Source: CAYVZU01 sp964455935
GTDB lineage: Bacteria; Fibrobacterota; CAYVZU01
Reading direction: 5' to 3'
Length of the DNA: 64,000 bases
NCBI GenBank assembly: GCA_964455935.1
Contig: CAYVZU010000004.1
Coordinates: 1 to 64,000 of the forward strand
Below, piece by piece: positions 9,801 through 16,985 of this stretch. A program made the position numbers and the translations under genes. The stretch's first letter is position 1. Every line of letters begins with the position of its first letter. Below the pieces are notes generated by a model. The model worked only from the letters and a program-made list of their open reading frames with translations. It did not search any database and was not told where the DNA came from.

Positions 9801-9956
9801 ACCCGAAGCGATGCAACCGCCGCCCATGCACAATCGTACCTCGAATTTGCCCCCGGATATCCGGCTTTGCATTTCGGTTTTTACACGGTCCCGCATGGCC
9901 GCGAGCGCATGGGGATCGCCGATAATCTTTTTTGATTGGATTGTCGCGAATTTCAT
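6822..9956 (-). CDS. NuoF-type diaphorase fused to a GltD-like NAD(P)H flavoprotein
   Basis: A 1044-residue fusion that would pass electrons between the formate dehydrogenase and pyridine nucleotides. Residues 1-125 are a thioredoxin-like [2Fe-2S] domain (Cys43, 48, 80, 84). Residues about 150-560 are NuoF-like, with the FMN/NADH site (GRGGAGFPTG at 198) and the N3 [4Fe-4S] cysteines (487, 490, 493, 533). From about 567 on it is a GltD/NfnB-like module: two cysteine groups (CQSGC; CARVC...C...C), an FAD motif (GGGPAG at 672) and an NADPH motif (GGGNAA at 803, then YRRTREEMPA). It ends with CKRCLRC. The start at 9956 overlaps the nuoE stop (ATGA). A GTG two codons earlier is the alternative. 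Two flavin sites invite a bifurcation hypothesis, which is inference. Confidence 0.9.
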   Translation of the reverse strand: MKFATIQSKKIIGDPHALAAMRDRVKTEMQSRISGGKFEVRLCMGGGCIASGSHRIKEALLARIRDKKLEGKVTLTETGCLGPCVCGPVLLVRPGDVFYQNIGPKDAEEIIDLHIEKGEVVKRLLPKGDLESESLAKLSDIPFFKRQKKIVLRNCGQVDPLRIEDYIGMDGFAALAKAVTSLSPDEVISQVKISALRGRGGAGFPTGLKWNFTKAEPGETKYILCNADEGDPGAYMDRSVLEGDPYSVIEGMAIGAYAIGAKEGFVYVRAEYPLAVERLEHAIKQARQYGLLGENILGSSFSFDLSIRMGSGAFVCGEETALIASIEGNRGEPRPRPPFPAQKGLWSKPTVLNNVETYANVPPIILHGGTWFAEIGTAQAKGSKVFALAGAIKYTGLVEVPIGTPLAELIYDIGGGIVSGREFKAAQIGGPSGGCIPRKHLNVPLNYESLLELGAIMGSGGLIVLDANSCMVDVARFFLEFVQEESCGKCVPCREGTMRMLEILNRICSGQGTMQDIPALEKMGQQIKDTSLCGLGQTASNPVLSTLRHFRHEYESHILLKQCDAGVCSKLVRAPCQSGCPASVDVPGFISYTGERRFDEALRLHRERNPFASVCARVCFHPCETKCRRASLDSPVSIRGVKRFMVEQEKAPQLPEVRVNEKNASRKIAIIGGGPAGLTCAYFLARLGYKPVLFEAENELGGMLVQTIPAYRMPREELKKEIKMILSLGVTVKTKARLGKDFTLPSLRAEGYEAVFVGVGAPVGARLSIPGADAGGVTDALEFLRLISEGKKAQIGKRVAVIGGGNAAIDAARSALRLGAEVTLIYRRTREEMPAWDEEINDALREGVVLKTLTNPESVTVKDGKAVGILCAVMKLGEYDESGRRKPVKTDQTFTVDADTVIFAIGQKCDLPSLLSGVEVETIGNIQLPVNLVTGSTSTPWLFAGGDVTAGAASVVEAVRDGERAALGIDALLNGEANPFWREQKKNTTAFDPNADPVSDPRVAQPALDIAERKNSFREVEQAWTEPVALAQCKRCLRCDYGKN

Positions 9957-10486
9957 GCGCACACCATCTCTTTCTTTTCCACCTCGCGGTATTGCTGCAA
10001 GATCTGGCGGACTTTTGCGGGCTTAACGCGTTGATGGACCGTATCGTTGACCATAATAACCGGCGCCAAACCGCACGCGCCGAAGCAGCGCCCGATTTCT
10101 AGGGTAAAAAGGCGGTCCGCCGAGGTTTCTCCGACGTCAATGCCCAGGTCTTTTTTTATGGCTTCCAGCACATCATTACCGCCGCGAACATAGCATGCCG
10201 TTCCCAGGCAGACGCGGACCGTATATTTCCCGCGCGGAACAAGGGAAAAAAAAGAGTAAAAGGTAATTACGCCCTGAATCTTTGAAAGGGGAACATTCAA
10301 CTTGCTCCCAATCCGCCGGACCGCTTCGTTCGGGACGTATCCGAACATTTTTTGCGTCTCCTGAAGCGCCGGGATCAGGGGGCTTTGTACGGATTTGTAT
10401 TCCTCCAGTTTGGCGTCCAGGTCGTCCAGAAGGATTTTCTCCTTTTCCGTAAGCGCAAATGCGCTTCGGTTTGCTTTCTTTTCCAT
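9953..10486 (-). CDS. NuoE-type [2Fe-2S] thioredoxin-like subunit
   Basis: A protein of 177 residues of the 24-kDa NADH dehydrogenase subunit family. An N-terminal helical bundle (LIPALQETQKMFGYVP...AVRRIGSKL...) is followed by a thioredoxin-like [2Fe-2S] domain with Cys93, Cys98, Cys134 and Cys138 (VCLGTACYVRGG and GRCFGACGLAP). It carries electrons between the flavin of the NuoF fusion and the iron-sulfur chain of the formate dehydrogenase. It has a ribosome-binding site GGAGC before the start, and its stop overlaps the next gene. The order NuoE, NuoF fusion, FdhA is that of soluble NAD-linked formate dehydrogenases and trimeric hydrogenases. Confidence 0.92.
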   Translation of the reverse strand: MEKKANRSAFALTEKEKILLDDLDAKLEEYKSVQSPLIPALQETQKMFGYVPNEAVRRIGSKLNVPLSKIQGVITFYSFFSLVPRGKYTVRVCLGTACYVRGGNDVLEAIKKDLGIDVGETSADRLFTLEIGRCFGACGLAPVIMVNDTVHQRVKPAKVRQILQQYREVEKKEMVCA

Positions 10487-10516
10487 TATTCCAGCTCCCC
10501 AAAAATGATTAATTCG

Positions 10517-11815
10517 TTACGCATTGGACTTCGCCGCGTAAGGTTTGTTGCCGGCAATGAAAGAAAGCAGCAATCCGATTGCAAGCACAATCGCCCCAAA
10601 CGCAAAGGAGTAGTAGGCGGCATTTGCGGGGCGCAAATCCGAAATGACCGCAACAACCTGGGGGCCCACAATTCCCGCCACCGACCAAGCCGTAAGAATC
10701 GATCCGTATACGATCGGCATCATTTTGGCGCCGAATACCGTGGTAACAAAAGAGGGCATCGTGCCGAATCCGCCGCCATAGCAAAGCAGGATATAGCAAA
10801 TCAGAATTGCAAATACCCAAGGATTCGAAACGAACATGAGTGATATGAAGGCCAGCACCTGGGTTGTAAGCATGATCCGAAAAACCTGTATTCTTCCGAG
10901 TTTATCCGAGGTTCCTCCCCAGAAAAAGCGACCTATGCCATTGAAAAGTGAACTGACGGCGATCAGTGTCGCGCCAATCGCGGCCAACGCTGCTGCATCG
11001 AGGTTGGGATTTGCGGCTTTTGCGAAACCCTGCATAAGAGGGGATTGAAAACCGATGATGGCGATCCCAGCACAGATATTGCAGAAGAAAATTAGCCACA
11101 TAATGAAAAAACGACCGCTAAACACATATTCCAAAAGGGTTCCTGAACGTTCATCCACCTGTGCGGATGCGGCCGTTGGCTTGGAAGCGGCGTTTTGGGC
11201 CGCTGGAACGGTATAGCCGGCCGGGGGATTTTGTAGAAAAAATCCGGCAAACATGGTCAGGGCCATGAAAACCAGGCCCAGGTAAGCGAAAACCTGGACC
11301 AGATTGCCGTGAGTGGCCGAAAGCAGCATCGGCGCGAATACTTTGCTCATCAGCAAGGCGCCCAACCCAAAGCCCATGACGACCATTCCCGTAATAAAGC
11401 CCCGCTTGTCGGGAAACCATTTTGCCGCGGTCGCCACAGGCGTAACATAACCCAGTCCCAGTCCGCATCCGCCAATGACTCCGTATCCAATGTACAGCAA
11501 AACAAGCGATTGATTTCGCAGCGCAAGAGCGCCCAAAAGGTATCCCAATCCAAAGAGAAATCCGCCGGTCATCGCCAATTTTCGAGGACCATATTTGGCC
11601 AGATTAACTCCGCCCCAGGCGGCCGAAAGGCCAAGGAAACAGATCGCAAGGCTAAAAGCCCAAGCCGCTTGCGAGTTGCTCCATTGGTAAGTGGCGGTCA
11701 GGGGCTTCTGGAAATAGCTCCAGGCATAAACCGTTCCGAGCATAAGTTGAAGCGCCACGCCGGCGAAGGCTACTCCCCATCGATTCTGCACGGCCGTCTT
11801 TGAACCTCGTTCCAT
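10517..11815 (-). CDS. OxlT-family (oxalate/formate antiporter-like) MFS transporter
   Basis: An inner-membrane carrier of 432 residues with about 12 hydrophobic segments. It matches the oxalate:formate antiporter branch of the major facilitator superfamily. The N-terminus contains GVALQLMLGTVYAWSYFQKP, and the conserved RxG-type loop appears as KYGPRKLAMTGG. GVIGGCGLGLGYVTPVATAAKWFPDKRG is also family-typical. As the first gene of the formate dehydrogenase cluster it probably moves formate or another monocarboxylate or dicarboxylate. The family also contains lactate and pyruvate carriers, so the substrate is inferred from context. The start at 11815 has AGGAGG upstream. A CRP-type palindrome and a likely promoter lie in the 120 bases upstream. 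Confidence 0.85.
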   Translation of the reverse strand: MERGSKTAVQNRWGVAFAGVALQLMLGTVYAWSYFQKPLTATYQWSNSQAAWAFSLAICFLGLSAAWGGVNLAKYGPRKLAMTGGFLFGLGYLLGALALRNQSLVLLYIGYGVIGGCGLGLGYVTPVATAAKWFPDKRGFITGMVVMGFGLGALLMSKVFAPMLLSATHGNLVQVFAYLGLVFMALTMFAGFFLQNPPAGYTVPAAQNAASKPTAASAQVDERSGTLLEYVFSGRFFIMWLIFFCNICAGIAIIGFQSPLMQGFAKAANPNLDAAALAAIGATLIAVSSLFNGIGRFFWGGTSDKLGRIQVFRIMLTTQVLAFISLMFVSNPWVFAILICYILLCYGGGFGTMPSFVTTVFGAKMMPIVYGSILTAWSVAGIVGPQVVAVISDLRPANAAYYSFAFGAIVLAIGLLLSFIAGNKPYAAKSNA

Positions 11816-11882
11816 GAATCCTCCTGCTTTGTGTGTTTAAGGAATTGTTATTTTTGTACCCGTTCTTAATTGGAGTCGCTTA

Positions 11883-11911
11883 AAATAAATGCTCTTATTA
11901 TGAAATGGCAA
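11883..11911 (-). promoter_or_regulatory. Candidate promoter of the formate module
   Basis: On the minus strand there is a TTGCCA box (11911-11906), a 17-base spacer and a TTATTT box (11888-11883). It sits about 70 bases upstream of the OxlT-like start codon, just downstream of the CRP-type palindrome. The match to sigma-70 is fair, not strong. Confidence 0.35.
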
Positions 11912-11916
11912 CGATT

Positions 11917-11934
11917 ATGTGAGAAAAATCACAT
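11917..11934. promoter_or_regulatory. CRP-type operator palindrome
   Basis: ATGTGA-N6-TCACAT is a perfect 6+6 dyad with an A-rich centre (GAAAAA). It matches the TGTGA-N6-TCACA consensus of CRP-family regulators. It lies about 110 bases upstream of the OxlT-like start and about 50 bases upstream of the likely transcription start. This suggests that a CRP/FNR-family protein controls the formate genes. Which member binds (cAMP, redox or NO sensing) cannot be told. Confidence 0.6.
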
Positions 11935-12390
11935 CACCGTTTAGCCCTGCTTTGAAATGACCCAAGTTAGAGCATGCGGCCTAAAACACCTTTCACACCG
12001 ATACAAGCCAGTTTGTTGGTGGCTTTAAAGAATCCGTTTCATGGGAAATTTGCCTCGAAAATGAAGCATGAAGCTGAGATGGGGCAAATCTGGCATCTCA
12101 GCTGCCCCAAAGATAAATGAATTGTGACATTTTAGGTACCCTTAAGCGATTTAAGCATATTTTGTAACATAAACTGGGGCACGCAGCCATCCTAAATGGT
12201 GTAGTGGCATTTATTAAATGCCCAGGTTCCCGCTGCGAAGCTGGGCTCAAACCGACCCGTTCTCCGCTTTGGATGGAGAAATTGGAACAAGATCTTACCA
12301 CTTTCAATATGGAGAATCAACTGCGCCATTTGGGATGATGAAGACGGCTTTGGCTGGACCGCCGAGATCAAATTCTGAATCCACGTCGAT
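11935..12390. other. Non-coding spacer with two inverted repeats
   Basis: No convincing gene was found here; the short frames lack family features and ribosome-binding sites. It contains a 9-base perfect inverted repeat, GCTGAGATG/CATCTCAGC, at 12073-12102 (12-base loop). It also contains a 17-base palindrome GGCATTTATTAAATGCC at 12206-12222. Both lie downstream of the cytochrome-maturation operon on the minus strand, so they could act as terminators of that operon or as operators. Confidence 0.5.
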
Positions 12391-13191
12391 TCAGTTATAC
12401 CCGTGCAGCCCGCCCAGAACCAGCGTGGCAAAAATGGTTGCCAGCACGCAAATGAACCCCAAGAGACTTAAAAGAACCGTCGGCATGCCGCGCCAACCTC
12501 GAATCCAACGGGCATGCAGGTATATAGTATAGACCAGCCAGATGATCAGCGCGCCGACTTCCTTGGGGTCCCAACTCCAGAAGCTGCCCCAGGCCTGATG
12601 CGCCCAAATAGCCCCGGCAAAGAGCGCACCAACGGTGAAAAGCGGGTATCCCGCGGAAATCGCTTTGTATTCAAACTGGTCGATGAGAACCCAATCCGGA
12701 AGCCTCCGGCCCAAGCGGCTGTGCATCGGGACAGCCCGCTTTAGGAGGAACAGAAGACTCGCGCCAAAGGCCACGGCAAAGGCCGCTTCACCTGCGGCCG
12801 CCAGGGTCACGTGAATCGGCAGCCAGATGCTTCTCAAGGCCGGCACAAGCTGGGCCGAAGGCTCCTTGGGGAGAAGCGAGGCCGCGGCCACAAGCATGAA
12901 CACGATCCAGGCAATGGCCGTCTCGAATTCGGGCCTGCGGAATTTCACCATCGCGACGAAGTAAAAGATGGCAGTGGCCCAGGAAAGGAGACCAAGATAT
13001 TCGAAAAGGTTCGTGATGGGTAGATGGCCCAAGGCGAATCCGCGGCGGCCCAAGGCCAGGCTCTCCACAATCAATCCGGCAGCCATCGACAGCTCGGCCG
13101 TAAGGCCGATTTTTCTATGCCTCACCACAATGTGAGCCGTGTGCAGGAGACAGGCAGTGCCATAAAGCAGAAAGCAGGTCCGGAAGAGCAC
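12391..13191 (-). CDS. ccsA: CcsA/ResC-type cytochrome c assembly protein
   Basis: A polytopic inner-membrane protein of 266 residues with about eight hydrophobic segments. It contains the tryptophan-rich heme-handling loop (AWGSFWSWDPKEVGALIIWLVY region) that defines the CcmC/CcmF/CcsA family. Conserved histidines flank it (HVTLAAAGEA and the C-terminal GGLHGYN). Together with ResB it forms the System II heme lyase that attaches heme to apocytochromes outside the membrane. It starts with GTG at 13191. An ATG overlapping the resB stop is in the wrong frame. It is the last gene of the nine-gene redox operon that also encodes a seven-heme cytochrome, its likely client. Confidence 0.9.
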   Translation of the reverse strand: MLFRTCFLLYGTACLLHTAHIVVRHRKIGLTAELSMAAGLIVESLALGRRGFALGHLPITNLFEYLGLLSWATAIFYFVAMVKFRRPEFETAIAWIVFMLVAAASLLPKEPSAQLVPALRSIWLPIHVTLAAAGEAAFAVAFGASLLFLLKRAVPMHSRLGRRLPDWVLIDQFEYKAISAGYPLFTVGALFAGAIWAHQAWGSFWSWDPKEVGALIIWLVYTIYLHARWIRGWRGMPTVLLSLLGFICVLATIFATLVLGGLHGYN

Positions 13192-13195
13192 GACA

Positions 13196-14281
13196 TCAAG
13201 GCCGTTCGTAAGAACCTCCCAACTCCGGCACGGAGCGTTTCACAAAGGAGACAAGAATAAGGCCGGCACAGCTTAGGGTGATCGCGATCCAGACCAGAAG
13301 TTCGGCCGGATTTCGCTTGATCTGAATTCCCGAGGAATAGGCCGGCCGATAATCAACAAGAGCAACATCGAAACTCGTTCGGCTTCCATGAAATGTCGGG
13401 TGCCGGGCAAAAACCCAACCATTGAAAACCGTATCCGCTTCTCGCACAACAACCGTTCGAAGCGCTGGGTTGCGCGACTGCTTCGATCGCGAATAGGCCT
13501 GGCGTGTGCGGAGGTCAAAGGCAAAATCTGCGAGGAAGCGATCCAAATGAATCGAAAGGGATTCGGCTATTTGAACTGTCCGGCCATAGGGTATGGTGCC
13601 TGTGTAGTTCAACCGGGGTCCCGTTATGTTTAGGGAGGCGCTGTCAATGCATTCCGGATCTTCCACATAGGTCATTTGGTAGAAACGGAACCCGTTAAAT
13701 TTTGCCGGACGATTCACCTCGGTCGTCAGACGGGCCAGGACCTGCCCTTGGCCGGACAAAAAAGTTAGGTCCGTCTGATAATTGCGGATTGCGCCTTTCT
13801 CATCTTGATCAATACGAAAGCGGTCGGCGCGGACTTGGAAAGACAGGCCCGGGATGGGAATGGCTTCACCGGGCCGCATCTGCACCAGACGGTCGAATCC
13901 AAATCGGCTCAGATATCCGGCAATCAGAAAGAGAACCAATGAAGAATGGAATACCGCCGAACCGATTGTGCGCCAGAACACCCCGGCCTTGGGGCCGCGA
14001 TCCGGTTTTGAATGACTCACCGAACCGACGGCTTGAATCGCACGGCGAATACCGCATACCGCCAGTTGAACTCCCAGGAGACCCAGGAGAAACAAAAAGA
14101 GGGGCGAGTCGAACATGCGGTCGAAGCCCGCAAATCGAACCAGCGCAGACCCCGCCCTTCCAAGAAGACGCCGGTGCTGTTCCGGCGAAAGATTCTGGGG
14201 AACAAGGATTCCAACAACCGAGAGCAGGGCGATGCCGGCCGCGACAGCCATGCCCCCCCGCATGGAAAGAAACCGGTTCAC
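13196..14281 (-). CDS. resB: ResB/CcsB-like cytochrome c biogenesis protein
   Basis: A membrane protein of about 361 residues resembling ResB, the System II partner of CcsA. The N-terminal membrane segments (GIALLSVVGILVP; SPLFLFLLGLLGVQLAVCGIRRA) are followed by FWRTIGSAVFHSSLVLFLIAGYL. A large periplasmic domain (LTTEVNRPAKFNGFRFYQMTY region) and a final C-terminal membrane segment come after that. The start is taken as GTG at 14281, three bases downstream of the ccdA stop. An ATG at 14263 is an alternative, and the longer frame to 14344 overlaps ccdA. It presumably delivers heme and reduced apocytochrome together with CcsA. TlpA and CcdA encoded just upstream would supply reducing power. 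Confidence 0.85.
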   Translation of the reverse strand: MNRFLSMRGGMAVAAGIALLSVVGILVPQNLSPEQHRRLLGRAGSALVRFAGFDRMFDSPLFLFLLGLLGVQLAVCGIRRAIQAVGSVSHSKPDRGPKAGVFWRTIGSAVFHSSLVLFLIAGYLSRFGFDRLVQMRPGEAIPIPGLSFQVRADRFRIDQDEKGAIRNYQTDLTFLSGQGQVLARLTTEVNRPAKFNGFRFYQMTYVEDPECIDSASLNITGPRLNYTGTIPYGRTVQIAESLSIHLDRFLADFAFDLRTRQAYSRSKQSRNPALRTVVVREADTVFNGWVFARHPTFHGSRTSFDVALVDYRPAYSSGIQIKRNPAELLVWIAITLSCAGLILVSFVKRSVPELGGSYERP

Positions 14282-14283
14282 GG

Positions 14284-14994
14284 TCAGAACATTCCCTTGC
14301 CCATTTGCACCAGGAAATATTCCCCCGCGGCAATCATCAGCCAACCCAGGGCCTTTTTAATCCGGACCATCCAGGCGCCCGAACGCGGCATATGCGCGAG
14401 CAGCCCCGCAAACGTCCCCACCAGGATCAGCAAAGCCCCGAGCCCAATCGCGTATACAAACAGAAGACTGGAACCATACACAAAGCTCCGGGTTGTGCCG
14501 GCATAGGCCAGGACCACGCCCAGCACCGGCGCGGTGCAAGGAGAGGCGACCAGTCCAAAGACAATTCCCATCAGGAGCACATTGGCGTACTTGCCGCCCT
14601 GCCGGTCGGCTTCCTGCAATTTCGAAAGAAATCCGGGCAAACGGATTTCGTACACACCCAGCATGCTGAGGCCCAGCAGGATGCAGATATTCGCAACAAG
14701 AAACGACACCCAGGGACTACTGCTGATCTGGCCAAACAGCGTACCCGTTCCAACGGCAATCAGGCCAAGAGCCGAATAGGTCAGCGCAATTCCAACAACA
14801 AAAACCAGGGACAAAAGAAACGATTGCAGCCTTGAGGATTGTTTCTGGCCCGCAATGATGCCAACCGTGATGGGAATCATGGGATAGATACACGGTGTGA
14901 GGCTGGACAATACGCCTCCAAGCAGTACCATCAGGTAGGCCGTCATCTTGCCTTGTGCCAAATACATCTGCAGAGATTGAATGATTGCGTCCAT
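14284..14994 (-). CDS. ccdA: CcdA-family thiol-reductant membrane transporter
   Basis: An inner-membrane protein of 236 residues with six predicted hydrophobic helices. It has the two family cysteines in LSSLTPCIYPMIPIT and GLVASPCTAPVLG, equivalent to the redox pair of CcdA and the central DsbD domain. It carries electrons from cytoplasmic thioredoxin to periplasmic thioredoxin-like proteins. The neighbours fit: TlpA just upstream and the heme lyase ResB/CcsA just downstream need reduced CXXCH cysteines. The start at 14994 has AGGAG upstream. The gene is 9 bases from tlpA. Confidence 0.92.
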   Translation of the reverse strand: MDAIIQSLQMYLAQGKMTAYLMVLLGGVLSSLTPCIYPMIPITVGIIAGQKQSSRLQSFLLSLVFVVGIALTYSALGLIAVGTGTLFGQISSSPWVSFLVANICILLGLSMLGVYEIRLPGFLSKLQEADRQGGKYANVLLMGIVFGLVASPCTAPVLGVVLAYAGTTRSFVYGSSLLFVYAIGLGALLILVGTFAGLLAHMPRSGAWMVRIKKALGWLMIAAGEYFLVQMGKGMF

Positions 14995-15003
14995 GGGAAA
15001 CTC

Positions 15004-15483
15004 CTATTTGAGAAGCGCTTCAATCGCCGCCTCGATCTTCTTGCCTTCGTCGGGTGAATAGCCGCGGAATCGCTTGGCGATATTTCTATTCTCGTCAAGA
15101 ATGATCAGCGAGGGGACGCCCTTTATGTCGTAAGGTTTTGTGGTTTCGCCCTTGGGATCCAGCAAAATCATATAACTGATCTGGGCCTTTTTCGCGAAGC
15201 CGGAAATCTTTGGGGACGGCTGCCGGTCCAGGTTGACGCCAACCACCTGAAGCCCTTGCGGTCCATATTTCTTCTGAAGGTCATTCAACGCCGGAAAGGC
15301 CTCTTTGCAGGTCTTGCACCACACAGCCCAAAAATCGAGAACAATGACTTTCGCTTTCAGGTCCTCCAAACGAACCTGATTTCCCTGCAGGTCGAATAGG
15401 CTGAATACAGGGGCCGGCGACGATGCGGTTGCATCGGCAAGAAGACCGGCGACGAACACCAATGTGGCCACGATCCGTTTCAT
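15004..15483 (-). CDS. TlpA/ResA-like periplasmic thioredoxin
   Basis: An exported thiol-disulfide oxidoreductase of 159 residues. The N-terminal signal peptide (IVATLVFVAGLLADATA) is followed by an AhpC/TSA-Redoxin fold with the active site WCKTC (Cys56, Cys59). The cis-proline loop is KGVPSLIIL. It probably keeps the heme-binding cysteines of the co-encoded multiheme cytochrome reduced, receiving electrons from CcdA downstream. A strong ribosome-binding site (AGGAGG) precedes the start. The fold is certain. The exact partner is inferred from the operon. Confidence 0.9.
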   Translation of the reverse strand: MKRIVATLVFVAGLLADATASSPAPVFSLFDLQGNQVRLEDLKAKVIVLDFWAVWCKTCKEAFPALNDLQKKYGPQGLQVVGVNLDRQPSPKISGFAKKAQISYMILLDPKGETTKPYDIKGVPSLIILDENRNIAKRFRGYSPDEGKKIEAAIEALLK

Positions 15484-15498
15484 GATTCCTCCTTACTT

Positions 15499-16764
15499 CT
15501 AGAATGAGAACGCGACTCCGGCTTCGATCCAATAGGCTCGGAAGCCTTCGGAAATATCCCAGTAATTGTAATGCAAATCGCGTTCGACAATATCCGCCGT
15601 GCTCGAACGCAGGTAACGATCAAAACCGATATCAACGGTTGTCGGATACAGCGCCCAATAGGAGGACGCAGGCGGTTTGACGAAATCGCGCAGCTCAAAA
15701 CTGACCTTGCCTCCGATGGTGTGAGCTGAAAATTCGCTGTGTTTGAAATCGGCGGTCATATAGGCCTGCGGGATCTCATAATAGGGCGCATAGAAAAACG
15801 CCTGGGTTTGCGCATAATACCGATAGTCCGGGCGAACGATGATGTTATCGAGAAATCGAAAATAGACCGCGATTCCCGCCGTGTGGCTTTTGATACCCCA
15901 ACCATCTTCGTAGTAGCGGTAATCGGCCTGGATCGAAGAGCCATCCAGCAGAGGAACATACTGGTTCAGTTTCGCGACGACGGTCCCGCTTTTCTTGCTT
16001 TCGGGATAGTGCTCCTGATAAAATTGCATGACCCCGGCCCGTGGCCCGACCGACACAACGTAATACGGCCGGTCCAGATATCCGCTCTCGAATCCGTAGC
16101 CCAGAACGACGGATGCCACGGTGGTCAGCGTCAGCCCCTGTGTGAGACTGGCGGTGTAGGCAATGTTCTTGCGCCGGCCTTCTCCCAGGTAGTTCCAACT
16201 TGGATTCAGCGAGTCTGGCAAAAAGCGCTCGGGGGGATTGTATTGATCAAAATTCCGGTTATAGCGGAACCCAAGGGTTGTATTGCGTTCAAAAAGGTCC
16301 TGCGAGATCCCGGCCGAGATGGTGTAAGAACGATAGTCGCTTTCGCGGCTGTCCATGGCGGTTACGGAAATCACCGTGGGATTGTCGGAGTTGCCCCCGG
16401 ATTTGAAAGCCTTCCAGAAATCGCGGGTATAGGAGAGAGTCGCGCTGTACTCCTTGCGCTGTTCACTTATGGGAGAGGCGGCCGTAATGGCATCCACGGG
16501 CAAAAGGGTTCCGCGATCTTCGCGCCGTGAAGCCGCGGTGATCGCATCCACCAGAAAACCCACGTTCAGGTTTGTGGATTCCGAGAGCTTTTTCGAAACA
16601 TGGGCTGTGTTTGAGCGCACAATGCAGTTGTTGTTATCCTCATAGTACTGGAATTTGTAGGCCAGGCTATTTTCGGCTTCGATGATGCCGGCAACCCCGA
16701 ACAGAAGCGCAGCGGCGCAGCCAACCGTAACGAAGCTTCCGGCTCCCGCCCGCATTGTCAGCAT
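15499..16764 (-). CDS. DUF3570-family outer-membrane beta-barrel protein
   Basis: A protein of about 421 residues with a signal sequence and then alternating polar/aromatic beta strands to a C-terminal phenylalanine (EAGVAFSF), as in outer-membrane barrels. The repeated VDAITAAS segment near residues 70-100 and the strand pattern match DUF3570. The family has no established biochemical role. It often sits next to DUF4266, as here. Its start (ATG at 16764) lies inside the last codons of the DUF4266 gene. A barrel beside a multiheme lipoprotein suggests a channel that lets electrons, metals or a substrate cross the outer membrane. That role is a hypothesis only. Confidence 0.85.
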   Translation of the reverse strand: MLTMRAGAGSFVTVGCAAALLFGVAGIIEAENSLAYKFQYYEDNNNCIVRSNTAHVSKKLSESTNLNVGFLVDAITAASRREDRGTLLPVDAITAASPISEQRKEYSATLSYTRDFWKAFKSGGNSDNPTVISVTAMDSRESDYRSYTISAGISQDLFERNTTLGFRYNRNFDQYNPPERFLPDSLNPSWNYLGEGRRKNIAYTASLTQGLTLTTVASVVLGYGFESGYLDRPYYVVSVGPRAGVMQFYQEHYPESKKSGTVVAKLNQYVPLLDGSSIQADYRYYEDGWGIKSHTAGIAVYFRFLDNIIVRPDYRYYAQTQAFFYAPYYEIPQAYMTADFKHSEFSAHTIGGKVSFELRDFVKPPASSYWALYPTTVDIGFDRYLRSSTADIVERDLHYNYWDISEGFRAYWIEAGVAFSF

Positions 16765-16985
16765 CCGCAACCCCCGCCTGCGCCGCCGTAGCCGCCTGCG
16801 CTGCCTTCCCGTCGCGGGTAGATGTGATTCTTTAGCGCGGACTCCTGTTCGTCCTTATCGAAGTACATGATTGGGTCGCCCAGATACTGGCGTTGCCATT
16901 GCATGATCGTGAAACAACCGCTCAGCCCCAAAGCCAAGATGGTCAGGAAGAGAAAAAGGAGAGCGCGCAGGAATCTATTCTTCAT
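16758..16985 (-). CDS. DUF4266-family small lipoprotein with Gly/Cys-rich tail
   Basis: A lipoprotein of 75 residues. The signal peptide ends in a clear lipobox, LSGC, with the lipidated Cys at 24. The mature part has YLGDPIMYFDKDEQESALKNH and finishes in SAGGYGGAGGGCGC. This tail, with two cysteines in a glycine run at the very C-terminus, is a hallmark of DUF4266. It may bind metal or be a modification or crosslinking site. Nothing is proven. The start overlaps the stop of the heptaheme gene (ATGA) and the stop overlaps DUF3570, so all three are likely made in fixed proportion. The small size and pairing with DUF3570 suggest a dedicated partner of the barrel. Confidence 0.85.
   Translation of the reverse strand: MKNRFLRALLFLFLTILALGLSGCFTIMQWQRQYLGDPIMYFDKDEQESALKNHIYPRREGSAGGYGGAGGGCGC

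Noticed and set aside
13702..14835. A 377-codon plus-strand frame over resB/ccdA
   Set aside because: Shadow of the membrane-protein genes; the translation is proline/arginine-rich with no recognisable domain.
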